Assembly (NCBI GenBank): GCA_019420905.1 | Contig: JAHZGH010000007.1 | Coordinates: forward strand, 62,610-126,609 | Length of the DNA: 64,000 nucleotides | Origin: Succinivibrionaceae bacterium | GTDB taxonomy: Bacteria; Pseudomonadota; Gammaproteobacteria; Enterobacterales; Succinivibrionaceae | Direction of reading: 5' to 3' | Shown: one piece after another, positions 7,647 through 14,779 of the stretch | Layout: each line of letters starts with the position of its first letter | Numbering within the stretch: position 1 is the first letter of the stretch | Made by a program: the position numbers and the translations under genes | The notes under the pieces: generated by a model | What the model was told of the DNA's origin: nothing | Database searches by the model: none | The model's input: only the letters and a program-made list of their open reading frames with translations

Positions 7647-7866
7647 CATGGGTTCGACAAATTCAAATAATAGATTTTTAGATAATACGAACGCTGGCGT
7701 AGGTGCGTTTTATAGAGCCGCCGCTAGTCATTCTTGGTACGGAGATAACATCCAACAGACCATACCTGATCTAGGTTTTGATGCTTCCAGATATAGCTCA
7801 GTTTATGGTGCTTCTACTACAGTACAAACCGAGGCAAATCAAAATTTAATTATAATTAAGTTCTGA
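7639..7866 (+). CDS. Silent fibre-tip cassette E
   Basis: Reads PNIMGSTNSNNRF, a variable middle, FDASRYSSVYGASTTVQ and the shared end. Plus orientation. It is the nearest inverted partner of the expressed-position cassette F: inversion of 7639-8058 would swap E for F. Confidence 0.8.
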   Translation, partial: PNIMGSTNSNNRFLDNTNAGVGAFYRAAASHSWYGDNIQQTIPDLGFDASRYSSVYGASTTVQTEANQNLIIIKF

Positions 7867-7868
7867 TT
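7837..7868. repeat. Tail palindrome 3 (E/F), coding on both strands
   Basis: A 32-base imperfect palindrome encoding NQNLIIIKF plus stop on each strand. It closes cassettes E and F. Confidence 0.85.
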
Positions 7869-8058
7869 TGAACTCGTCTGCACCGTTTCTATATCCCTAT
7901 AAATTGAACTACTGCCTGAAGCTGAAAAAATCGCCTCTCGTGATGTACCTGTTTGCGAGCCATAAGCAAGCGCCGAGTAGTTTTCACCATATGAAAAACA
8001 ACCATCAGCTTTCAAAAACATTGCTCCTTGAACTTGAAGGCTTCCCGTGATTATTTGG
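7839..8058 (-). pseudogene. Fibre-tip cassette F at the expression position, out of frame
   Basis: Downstream of the shaft, this cassette encodes ITGSLQVQGAMFLKADGCF..., SASGSSSIYRDIETVQ and the shared end. Its head reads CCAAATAATCAC where all other heads read CCAAATAT-(C/T)A(C/T), one extra A at 8050-8053. The shaft frame therefore ends at 8005 with a foreign 12-residue tail instead of continuing into the tip. Removing that base restores LPNITG and the full tip. Confidence 0.8.
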
Positions 8059-8667
8059 TAACCCAGCTGGTAGATATACACCCACTTGGGAAACATCCGT
8101 AGTACCTTGTACGTGACGGCCATTATAATTAGGAACATTAAAGGTAGTTTCTCCATCGCCAGCGCCCCATTTTGTTCCAATTTTTGAAAAGAGATTCGCA
8201 AATTGCGTGCGACTTACTTCAGCCCAATTACATAACAGCCATCCTTCAGGTATCACGGTACCAGAATAGGGAATCGTTGCTCCGACTGGCATGGCAGAAA
8301 AATTTTGTGCAATGTTTAATGCTAGAGTCGCTAAATCATAAGCTTGTTTAACTGCTTTAGGTGTTGCTGCTAAAGTTTCTGAAAGACTATCAATCGCGTT
8401 CGATAGTTGTACAATACCTGCTTTACTTAAAGATGCGCTAAGCCTAATTGCTTCTGCTAGTTGATTGACTTTTGCTATGTCAGGAGAGATTCCTGCTGCT
8501 TTAATTGCGTTTACGATTTCTTGTGTCACAGCATCGAACCAAGCAGCACCAGGAAGGGTTGCTGGAACACCTAATGACGGATTTCCGTCAGTGGCATGAC
8601 CTTGGGAAATCAATGCTTTATAATCTGGTGCGGACTCAACTGCGTCAGCTTCAAAAAAATTATTCAT
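8005..8667 (-). CDS. Tail fibre (constant shaft), premature stop at cassette F junction
   Basis: The frame encodes 220 residues. The N-terminal baseplate-attachment part (FFEADAVESAPDYKALISQGHATDGNP, PGAAWFDAVTQEI) is typical of Mu/P2-type fibres. A helical shaft segment follows, then a collar-like domain near 130-195 (VGATIPYSGTVIPEGWLLCNW, FNVPNYNGRHVQG). The real protein should pass LPN into a variable tip of about 73 residues, but an extra A at the junction gives NNHGKP and an early stop. The first codon overlaps the end of gp48, so translation is coupled. This subunit should define host range. Confidence 0.88.
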   Translation of the reverse strand: MNNFFEADAVESAPDYKALISQGHATDGNPSLGVPATLPGAAWFDAVTQEIVNAIKAAGISPDIAKVNQLAEAIRLSASLSKAGIVQLSNAIDSLSETLAATPKAVKQAYDLATLALNIAQNFSAMPVGATIPYSGTVIPEGWLLCNWAEVSRTQFANLFSKIGTKWGAGDGETTFNVPNYNGRHVQGTTDVSQVGVYLPAGLPNNHGKPSSSRSNVFES

Positions 8668-9278
8668 TATTCATTATCTCCATATTGAAAAATCACATCG
8701 GTATGACAGGGGGCTAGAGATTTGACTAGACACTCAAACAGCGTATCGCCCCATTTTGATAATCTCTCGCTTACACGACTTGTTGTTAAAAACTTGCGTT
8801 CATTGACTTTATTGACAGTTATGGCCATAAACCAATTTGACCATTTAGGACTATAAACGCGCTCGTTAACTCTTGAATTAACTTTAAAAATTTTAAAATT
8901 ATTAATGCTTACATCTGAATATCCTAAGGTTTTACCGATTAGAGCAACAAGCTCAGAAAATGTATATCCTTGCGTAACATATTTAGTCACAAGAACATTT
9001 CTATAATCTTCAAGTGTTGCTTCTGAAAAAGCTTTAAGACACTCATCAGGAATGCCCCATTCTTTGAACCATTGTGTTAAAGTAACTGATGCAGTTCTTG
9101 GATTGGATTCTTTTATAAGAGCTTCAATATCTTCATCTATACGCGCAAATTCACGTGATGCGAGTTCTAACATTTTGATAAAGAAGCAATTATCATCGAG
9201 CTCCCATGCGGGTCCTGGTGGCAGCAGAAGCTTTAGCGCTTGAAGATATTCGCTAGAGCTATGATTTAGTCCTGCCAT
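8667..9278 (-). CDS. Mu gp48-like tail protein (DUF2313/YmfQ)
   Basis: A 203-residue baseplate-periphery protein. Recognisable family features are the early LKLLLPPGPAW, then EFARIDEDIEALIKESNPRTAS and LTQWFKEWGIPDECLK, followed by the YRNVLVTKY helix. It lies in the conserved order gp47-gp48-fibre, where it is thought to link baseplate wedge and fibre. It overlaps gp47 by 13 bases. Length and order are normal. Confidence 0.88.
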   Translation of the reverse strand: MAGLNHSSSEYLQALKLLLPPGPAWELDDNCFFIKMLELASREFARIDEDIEALIKESNPRTASVTLTQWFKEWGIPDECLKAFSEATLEDYRNVLVTKYVTQGYTFSELVALIGKTLGYSDVSINNFKIFKVNSRVNERVYSPKWSNWFMAITVNKVNERKFLTTSRVSERLSKWGDTLFECLVKSLAPCHTDVIFQYGDNE

Positions 9279-10300
9279 GTGACATCTCCGACTTTGGGTA
9301 AATAGCTACTATCTTGTGCTTGAATATCTGTGTTAGGACTGATAATCACATGGTCATCTTCTGAAGCAATATCTGATAGTGCTTTAGATATATGAGATAA
9401 GTAAATTTTTCCGCCAGGCAAGCTTTCATCACTAAACACTTTTTTAATTGCTTGTTCAGCTAGATTGCGATTTGCAAGCGTGTCAGGAGTTATTTTGAGG
9501 GTAAAATCAAAAAGTTGCGGAATAGGGGATAGTACATAGATTTTTGCCAAAACACTCGATTTTGATATTACATGTTCTTTAACTTTTTCTAATAAAGTTT
9601 CATCCGGCAGTTCCTTATCCGGACCTAAAATGCGAATGACTACCGTACCATCACCAAGTTCTTTCGGGTAGCACCAAGCTTCGCTAACACCTTCAACTTC
9701 TTTAGCCCAGGCAATAAAATCTGAGTCAGTTCCTTGTCGCGGAGGCTTTTGAGTTCTAGCTAAAACTCGCGCTCGAAGCTCATCGTCTGTCTCTAAGTCA
9801 GTACCGCCTGTTATTTCTTCAACAACAACTGCACCAATTACGCCAGCGACAGGTGATGGCAGCATTAACTCAGTGTCAATTGATAAATTATATTGCTTAC
9901 CAGCAATCACAGCTTTTACAGATGCTACGCCATCAGCGGTAGGAGATACTGTAGTTTCGTATTGATAACCATCATCGCTTTGGACAACAGTTCCGATTGG
10001 AATATCAACAACACTGCTAGCATACTTAAATTTTATTTTTCCAATTGCTTTTGTGGCTTTTTTTCTAGCTATATTAAATGTATATGCTTTGCGATAAAGA
10101 AAAGATGCTTCACAAGAGTCTATAAATAATTGTTTACAAGCATATGAAATTGCGTTGTAAAGACCATGGGACGCACCTGCAATCACTGCTTCAAAAACAG
10201 CTAAATCACTGCGTCTTAAATGCTCTTCATCAAGTAGAACTCTAGCATCATTGTGTATACGCTCTTTGATTTCTCTTAAAGTCGGTCTAATGGATGCCAT
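9266..10300 (-). CDS. Baseplate J-like wedge protein (Mu gp47)
   Basis: A 344-residue Baseplate_J family protein. Characteristic segments are the central GGTDLETDDELRARVL followed by PRQGTDSDFIAWAKEVEGVSEAW, then VVIRILG and the C-terminal FDFTLKITPDT. It forms the baseplate wedge of contractile tails. It is coupled to gp46 upstream (14-base overlap) and gp48 downstream. It appears complete. Confidence 0.9.
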   Translation of the reverse strand: MASIRPTLREIKERIHNDARVLLDEEHLRRSDLAVFEAVIAGASHGLYNAISYACKQLFIDSCEASFLYRKAYTFNIARKKATKAIGKIKFKYASSVVDIPIGTVVQSDDGYQYETTVSPTADGVASVKAVIAGKQYNLSIDTELMLPSPVAGVIGAVVVEEITGGTDLETDDELRARVLARTQKPPRQGTDSDFIAWAKEVEGVSEAWCYPKELGDGTVVIRILGPDKELPDETLLEKVKEHVISKSSVLAKIYVLSPIPQLFDFTLKITPDTLANRNLAEQAIKKVFSDESLPGGKIYLSHISKALSDIASEDDHVIISPNTDIQAQDSSYLPKVGDVTWQD

Positions 10301-10685
10301 TTATCAAATCCTCAAAAATTATTGACGTCTCTTGATTGTCGTGAATAAGTAAAATTGTCATGTTGAGAGTGTTAAAATCTCGACTAACATCAATGTCAAT
10401 AGAACTACAGACGTTGTCATCTATAAGCCATTTTAGAGACTGCTCCGCGTATTCTTTTGCTTGAAGTAGTATTTCATCTGTTAATTTTTGTCGAAGAAGC
10501 GTCCAAAGCAGGGAGCCTGTAGTATCGTCGTCATTGTTTTGACTTAGAGAATCACCCCACCAGCCATTTTTGACACTTTCAGCATCATTAGAACGCGCCC
10601 AAGAAAATAACGAAATAATGACAGCACGAGTCAATGAATCTTTTAAATCAGCTTGTACGGTTTTGTTGTTAACTAAAATTTTCAT
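10287..10685 (-). CDS. Mu gp46-like baseplate protein
   Basis: A 132-residue Phage_GP46 family protein with the signature NGWWGDSL near 41-48 and SLLWTLLRQKLTDE. It is part of the inner baseplate between spike and wedge. In relatives it follows gp45 directly. Here two extra genes (10669-11324) are interposed, and the 17-base overlap at its start shows it is now coupled to the inserted pair. Confidence 0.85.
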   Translation of the reverse strand: MKILVNNKTVQADLKDSLTRAVIISLFSWARSNDAESVKNGWWGDSLSQNNDDDTTGSLLWTLLRQKLTDEILLQAKEYAEQSLKWLIDDNVCSSIDIDVSRDFNTLNMTILLIHDNQETSIIFEDLINGIH

Positions 10686-10956
10686 AGAGCCATTTAGTCG
10701 CCAGTTGAATTTGTTTTGGACAAAGATGAGAAAAGGACAGATCGAAGATTACAAATCCGTCTTTTGTTTTTATGGCATAAGAGAGCACACCAAGGCACTC
10801 TGTAAGTTGAATTAATTCATTGCAGTAAATAAAAAGGCCACTCTTTTTTATTTTTAAGTAGTGGCCATCTGAGGAAATTAGAGCTTTTGTTGTTGTCCAG
10901 CTGTTTTTATTCACTGTAATTACTGGACACAATCGTTCTGAGATTTTTGCAATCAT
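10669..10956 (-). CDS. Unknown protein inserted in the tail operon
   Basis: A 95-residue protein without a signal peptide or clear membrane helix. It looks beta-rich (GHYLKIKKSGLFIYCNELIQL, SYAIKTKDGFVIFDLSFSHLC). I do not recognise a family. The A of its ATG is the last base of the preceding stop codon, and its end overlaps gp46, so it is translated with the tail genes. Its location suggests a cargo gene rather than a structural part, but a small baseplate accessory protein cannot be excluded. Confidence 0.65.
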   Translation of the reverse strand: MIAKISERLCPVITVNKNSWTTTKALISSDGHYLKIKKSGLFIYCNELIQLTECLGVLSYAIKTKDGFVIFDLSFSHLCPKQIQLATKWLYENFS

Positions 10957-11324
10957 TATTTACCTGTAAATAAAGTTGTCGCAATTGTTTTTATCACGTG
11001 AGGAGTAAATTCCTTAATCATGGCTATTGAGGCAATATATCCGGCTTTGTTTATAGCTTTTACTACTTGGGGAAAAAGTTTTTTATCTTTTACAACGTTT
11101 GCAAATTCATATCCTGATAAACCAATTTTTGGATAGTGAGAACTATACAAAATACAACAAGATGCGTATTTGATTTCTATGCCTTCAACAAAACCTGCTT
11201 TTACTAACATATCTAAATGTTTTAAGTATTCATCTGAATCTTCTAAGCCATCAAGAAAAGCTTCAAGATTCTCATTTTCTAAATGTTCAAAAAGTTCAGC
11301 AATCTTTGAGTAATCTAATTTCAT
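10956..11324 (-). CDS. DUF2513-like protein inserted in the tail operon
   Basis: A 122-residue protein whose layout resembles DUF2513: a helix ending ...SDEYLKHLDMLVKAGFVEGIEI, then a strand pair, GLSGYEFANVVKDKKLFPQVV and a C-terminal helix. A clearer DUF2513 member lies in the early region of this prophage (37051). The function of the family is not known. It is the first of two genes interrupting the normally adjacent gp45 and gp46. Confidence 0.6.
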   Translation of the reverse strand: MKLDYSKIAELFEHLENENLEAFLDGLEDSDEYLKHLDMLVKAGFVEGIEIKYASCCILYSSHYPKIGLSGYEFANVVKDKKLFPQVVKAINKAGYIASIAMIKEFTPHVIKTIATTLFTGK

Positions 11325-11335
11325 AATATATTCTC

Positions 11336-11977
11336 TTATTGTGGTTTAGACGTAGAAGCAGAGCCTGCTTGCACGCCACCATGGGTATGATTATCAAGAC
11401 TGATGCCTGCTGCTACAACATCGCCTGTGGTTGTAAGCGTACCTTGTACCGATGCTCCAGAGCCTCCCGAAATCGTAAGCCCGCCTTGTCCTACAATTTG
11501 CCCTGTCACGGTCAAGGGGCCGTTTACTTGATTTGCCGGTGAGTTAATCACGGTGCTTTGAGCAGTAACATTTACAGAATTTGCGGTGATATTGACGCTA
11601 TCACCAGCATTTATAATGATATTTCCCGTTGTTTTAACCGTGATTGGATCATCAACGCCATCTATTTCAATACCATCGCGCTTTAAGTAAATCTTTCTCT
11701 TCTTATCATCAAAAACACAGACTTCGCCAGGCTTCATATTCACAACACGATAGCGTCTGTCATGAACGACTAGGACTACACCATGTCCCTGATGAGTGTC
11801 TGTATAAACTGTTATTGCATCAGTCTTACCATCTGGGAAAGGCTCAGATGTAAAGCCATAAGCTTCAAAATGTTCTAAATCATCTTCAATATATTGATCA
11901 TTACTTTCAATTTGCAAACGTCGGGTCTTAGTATCACCTTTAGATACAGTGACAGTTCCTTGTACGATTGGGGTCAT
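11336..11977 (-). CDS. Baseplate spike (Mu gp45/gpV-like)
   Basis: A 213-residue spike protein. The N-terminal OB-like domain (about 1-100) has KTRRLQIESND and GFTSEPFPDGKTDAI. It is followed by a repetitive beta-helix (INAGDSVNITANSVNVTAQ) and the apex motif HTHGGVQAG near the end, where HxH histidines bind iron in related spikes. It punctures the outer membrane at the tip of the tail tube. Order gp44-gp45 is as in Mu. Confidence 0.9.
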   Translation of the reverse strand: MTPIVQGTVTVSKGDTKTRRLQIESNDQYIEDDLEHFEAYGFTSEPFPDGKTDAITVYTDTHQGHGVVLVVHDRRYRVVNMKPGEVCVFDDKKRKIYLKRDGIEIDGVDDPITVKTTGNIIINAGDSVNITANSVNVTAQSTVINSPANQVNGPLTVTGQIVGQGGLTISGGSGASVQGTLTTTGDVVAAGISLDNHTHGGVQAGSASTSKPQ

Positions 11978-11978
11978 T

Positions 11979-13184
11979 TTAATATCTGTTTTTATTTAGA
12001 TTTAAAGAAGAGTTATTGATTTGAGAAAAGGATTTTGATGAGCTTGGAATGTTTGTGTTTGCGCCTTTCTTAGGTTCATTTTTTATGCCTTCTGGAGGGA
12101 TGACTTCCAATGTGGTTATCATTCCTGAGTTGTTATTTAAATCATAAATAACCTTTTGAATTAACATCTCCTTTTCGTTAAAGCCCAGCATGAAATCCGT
12201 GACTTTTACAATTTGATTAATTTTCCATAAGTCACCGTTCCTTTGTCTCCATCCGTAGACCGTATAGGTAACTTTTTCATATTGTGCTCGTTGATAATTA
12301 CGTTCTCCTTCTGCTGTTTGGAGGCAATTAGCATCTTCTGAGACATTATTTAGATACTTATATCTTCTGCGATTTACCTCAGCGTCTACAGCTTTACCGT
12401 TGGTTTGCAACAATTTTCCTGATGTATTTCCATCGCCTTTTTTATGGCCTGAACACGAATAGGTTTGAAAGAGCTTAGTAGCGTCAAATTGCGCATTGCC
12501 GGAGAGGATATTTTCCCCTAAAATCAAATTATCAAATGCCGTTAATTTTCCTTTTTTAAGAACCAGCAAATCACCGTTTTCATCATCCGTCATTAAAATG
12601 TTATTGCCGATGACCACGGCAGCGATGATGTCGTAGAGCGTGCTCTCTGGCTTGACGTTCACATCTTTAACCGCATCGAGCTTCTTTATGATTTCCGGAT
12701 CATTGTAAGCTTTAAGCCTGATGCCGTAAGCTCCCACCAGCGTGGCTAAAGCAGTACCAAGCTTGTCCTTGTGCTTAGATCTGGTTGTAACGGAGTTGGG
12801 TTCATACACAATAAAATCGCTTGGCGTTGGCGATACCGTCCAGTCATTGTCAAATTGGATAGGATCTCCATCGGGACATGGGTTGCACTCTATCAAATCC
12901 ACTGTCTTGCTGCGGCCGATGATCTGCACATTGATGGAGTGGCCGTCATACTGTATCGGCGTCTTATCTATATACCCGCTTAAGATTAAATCGTCATCAA
13001 TGAAAATCTGCACTTTATCCCCGGGCTTAAACAGATCATGCAGATGATTCTGCTGCGGCAGCATATAGGTGACTTCCAGAGTAAAGGAGCGTGACAACTC
13101 ATTTAATCCTGAGGTAATGGTAACCTTTGTCCAATGACTGAACTCCTGCCCTTTGCACACCAGCCTTACTTTATTCATTTGCAC
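11979..13184 (-). CDS. Baseplate hub (Mu gp44/gpP-like, gpD family)
   Basis: A 401-residue hub protein of the contractile tail. Family features are the early LEVTYMLPQQ, PGDKVQIFIDDDLILSGYIDKTPIQYDG and the later GRSKTVDLIECN, then the DAEVNRRRYK segment and a C-terminal PPEGIKNEPKK tail. It sits between the tail tube and the spike. Its start overlaps the lipoprotein gene by about 10 bases. Confidence 0.87.
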   Translation of the reverse strand: MQMNKVRLVCKGQEFSHWTKVTITSGLNELSRSFTLEVTYMLPQQNHLHDLFKPGDKVQIFIDDDLILSGYIDKTPIQYDGHSINVQIIGRSKTVDLIECNPCPDGDPIQFDNDWTVSPTPSDFIVYEPNSVTTRSKHKDKLGTALATLVGAYGIRLKAYNDPEIIKKLDAVKDVNVKPESTLYDIIAAVVIGNNILMTDDENGDLLVLKKGKLTAFDNLILGENILSGNAQFDATKLFQTYSCSGHKKGDGNTSGKLLQTNGKAVDAEVNRRRYKYLNNVSEDANCLQTAEGERNYQRAQYEKVTYTVYGWRQRNGDLWKINQIVKVTDFMLGFNEKEMLIQKVIYDLNNNSGMITTLEVIPPEGIKNEPKKGANTNIPSSSKSFSQINNSSLNLNKNRY

Positions 13185-13501
13185 TCCACATTATGGTTGA
13201 TGCCGTCCAGAGAGCCCCTATTTATGCCGGGTCTGCAGGTGACGGTTTTGCCGTTGATCTGCACTTGATATTCGTAGGTATCGTACGGCTGAGGTACTCT
13301 GTATTGAAGCTGTTTACTTTCAGCTTCCATGTAAGCTTCTTTATCAGCTTGGCATTGCTCATCACATTTAATCTTTTCAGGATCTCCAAAAGGGCCTGCT
13401 AGCACTGGCTTGGGATGAGTTGCTCTATAATCATCTAGTAAAGCCTGACATCCAGAAAGGGCTAATGAACTTAAAACCGCCAGCAAAATAACCTTTTTCA
13501 T
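13175..13501 (-). CDS. Prophage lipoprotein, copy 2, between gp43 and gp44
   Basis: A 108-residue lipoprotein precursor starting at the second in-frame ATG, which has GGAGG six bases upstream. The lipobox is LSGC with the cysteine at residue 18. The mature part is KCDEQCQADKEAY, YEYQVQINGKTVTC and INHNVECK, with conserved cysteines shared by the relic copies at 3138 and 52506. No counterpart is expected in a Mu-type tail operon, so it is probably a cargo gene giving the lysogen or infected cell a new surface lipoprotein. Its role is inferred only from context. Confidence 0.82.
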   Translation of the reverse strand: MKKVILLAVLSSLALSGCQALLDDYRATHPKPVLAGPFGDPEKIKCDEQCQADKEAYMEAESKQLQYRVPQPYDTYEYQVQINGKTVTCRPGINRGSLDGINHNVECK

Positions 13502-13540
13502 ATAAGCCTCCATATACTTTTTAAGTATAGAAAGCTTAAC

Positions 13541-14779
13541 TTAGTTTTGTCTTAGTTTTAAGCTTTTTATAGGAGTGAAAAGAGGATTTATGATGTTATT
13601 ACGTCTGACAATCTCATCCACACGTAGTGCATCAGCATATTTGTCATAAGCTAAGGTTAAAACTGGTGATGAAGTTTTTGGAGTGAAGTCTATGAGTTGA
13701 TTATCTTCAAGAACTGTTTCAGTTAAATAATGATAGACATTGATAATTAAGTCATCTATGTCATTATATAAAAAACTTTCATCAGTCTCTAAATTAAGCT
13801 GCTCTTGAATTAAGAGATTAAGCGTTTCATTTCTCAAGTCACGAACTTCAATATCTTCTTTTACAGTAAAATCATTCTCTTGTATATCTTGAGTATCAAG
13901 ATTAGTACCTATAACAGAAACAGCTCCGGAGAGGTTTGCAAGCATAACTTGTCTTGTAAAAGTAGTTACAGCTTGATTTGCTTTAGATACATCTGAGTTA
14001 GGAGTATTTGCATGATGGGTAAAAACAGGATTTTTAATTGCATCAATTAAAGCTTTTGAGCTTTCCCGCCAATTTCTGACAGAGTTAATGTAACTTCCTA
14101 AACCCAAAGCTGAGACAATATCTTTACCAAAATCTTTTATTCCAAGCGATAAAGCTTGAGTTGCTGTATTAGCTAGATTTTCAATACTGTCGCCCAAGTC
14201 AAAAAGTCTTGCCAAATTACTATCTTGTAAAGAGCCTAAAATATCTTTATAAGAACCGTTTGCAATTTCATCAACAATAGCATTGTATGTTTCAATATCA
14301 TCCATAGTTAAGCCAAAAGCATCTAAGCTATCGTCAATAAAGCTATCGACAGAAGAACGTAATTTATTACCCCAGCTCTCAGCGATTGACGGATTATTGA
14401 GATTGCCGGCCTCGACAAAACTTAAGGTAATATTAGTGATGCCTTTCTCGAGATTCCAATCAATTTTCGGCTGAGAGCTGAGATAAACGCTTAAAGTGCC
14501 TAACCAGGGATGTACTAATTTTCCAGGTTCATTGTTCTTAGATGAAGTTTCTAAAGCATTCAGCAGCCGTTTTGTTTGCGCAATATAAGTATCACCTACC
14601 AAAAATCCTGTAACGTCAAAAGTTCTAGCACTTCGTCCTAAATCTTCGGTGTAAGGCTCATCACGTTGTGGGTACTCGTGTGTTACGGTACGTCTCCCGA
14701 AAGTGATATTAGAAGAAGTAACTTCAAAAGAAACACCGTTAAATGAAGCTTTTCTGAGTTTTTGACTAAACAGGGACAT
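13541..14779 (-). CDS. Mu gp43-like tail protein (DNA circularisation protein N-terminal family)
   Basis: A 412-residue protein. Residues 8-95 show the family pattern: ASFNGVSFEV, FGRRTVTHEYPQRD, DLGRSARTFDVTGF and LVHPWLGTL. In Mu-like phages it lies between the tape measure and hub and is thought to be a tail component. The family name reflects an old inference about circularisation. It overlaps the tape measure gene by 14 bases. Decayed copies of its 3' end occur at 3516-4219 and about 52860-52975. Confidence 0.87.
   Translation of the reverse strand: MSLFSQKLRKASFNGVSFEVTSSNITFGRRTVTHEYPQRDEPYTEDLGRSARTFDVTGFLVGDTYIAQTKRLLNALETSSKNNEPGKLVHPWLGTLSVYLSSQPKIDWNLEKGITNITLSFVEAGNLNNPSIAESWGNKLRSSVDSFIDDSLDAFGLTMDDIETYNAIVDEIANGSYKDILGSLQDSNLARLFDLGDSIENLANTATQALSLGIKDFGKDIVSALGLGSYINSVRNWRESSKALIDAIKNPVFTHHANTPNSDVSKANQAVTTFTRQVMLANLSGAVSVIGTNLDTQDIQENDFTVKEDIEVRDLRNETLNLLIQEQLNLETDESFLYNDIDDLIINVYHYLTETVLEDNQLIDFTPKTSSPVLTLAYDKYADALRVDEIVRRNNIINPLFTPIKSLKLRQN

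Larger units (their letters stand above)
6790..8058. other. Shufflon-like array of six tail-fibre tip cassettes
   Basis: Six cassettes of about 73-78 codons alternate in orientation: A(+) 6790-7017, B(-) 6990-7208, C(+) 7210-7431, D(-) 7404-7637, E(+) 7639-7866, F(-) 7839-8058. Each begins with a CCAAATAT core (PNI in the protein) and ends SSIY...TVQ...NQNLIIIKF. Neighbouring cassettes share head sites or overlapping tail palindromes. Only F is joined to the fibre constant region. Inversion between the F head site and the head of A, C or E would exchange the tip in one step; B and D need two steps. The layout recalls R64 pilV shufflons and the p15B Min system. Confidence 0.9.

Noticed and set aside
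6790..8058. Diversity-generating retroelement acting on the fibre
   Set aside because: No reverse transcriptase and no template/variable repeat pair with adenine-biased differences are present; the variants are discrete inverted cassettes.
7839..8201. A separate 120-residue gene overlapping the fibre gene
   Set aside because: Its first part is an out-of-frame reading of the fibre shaft; only the part after the head site is meaningful, as cassette F.
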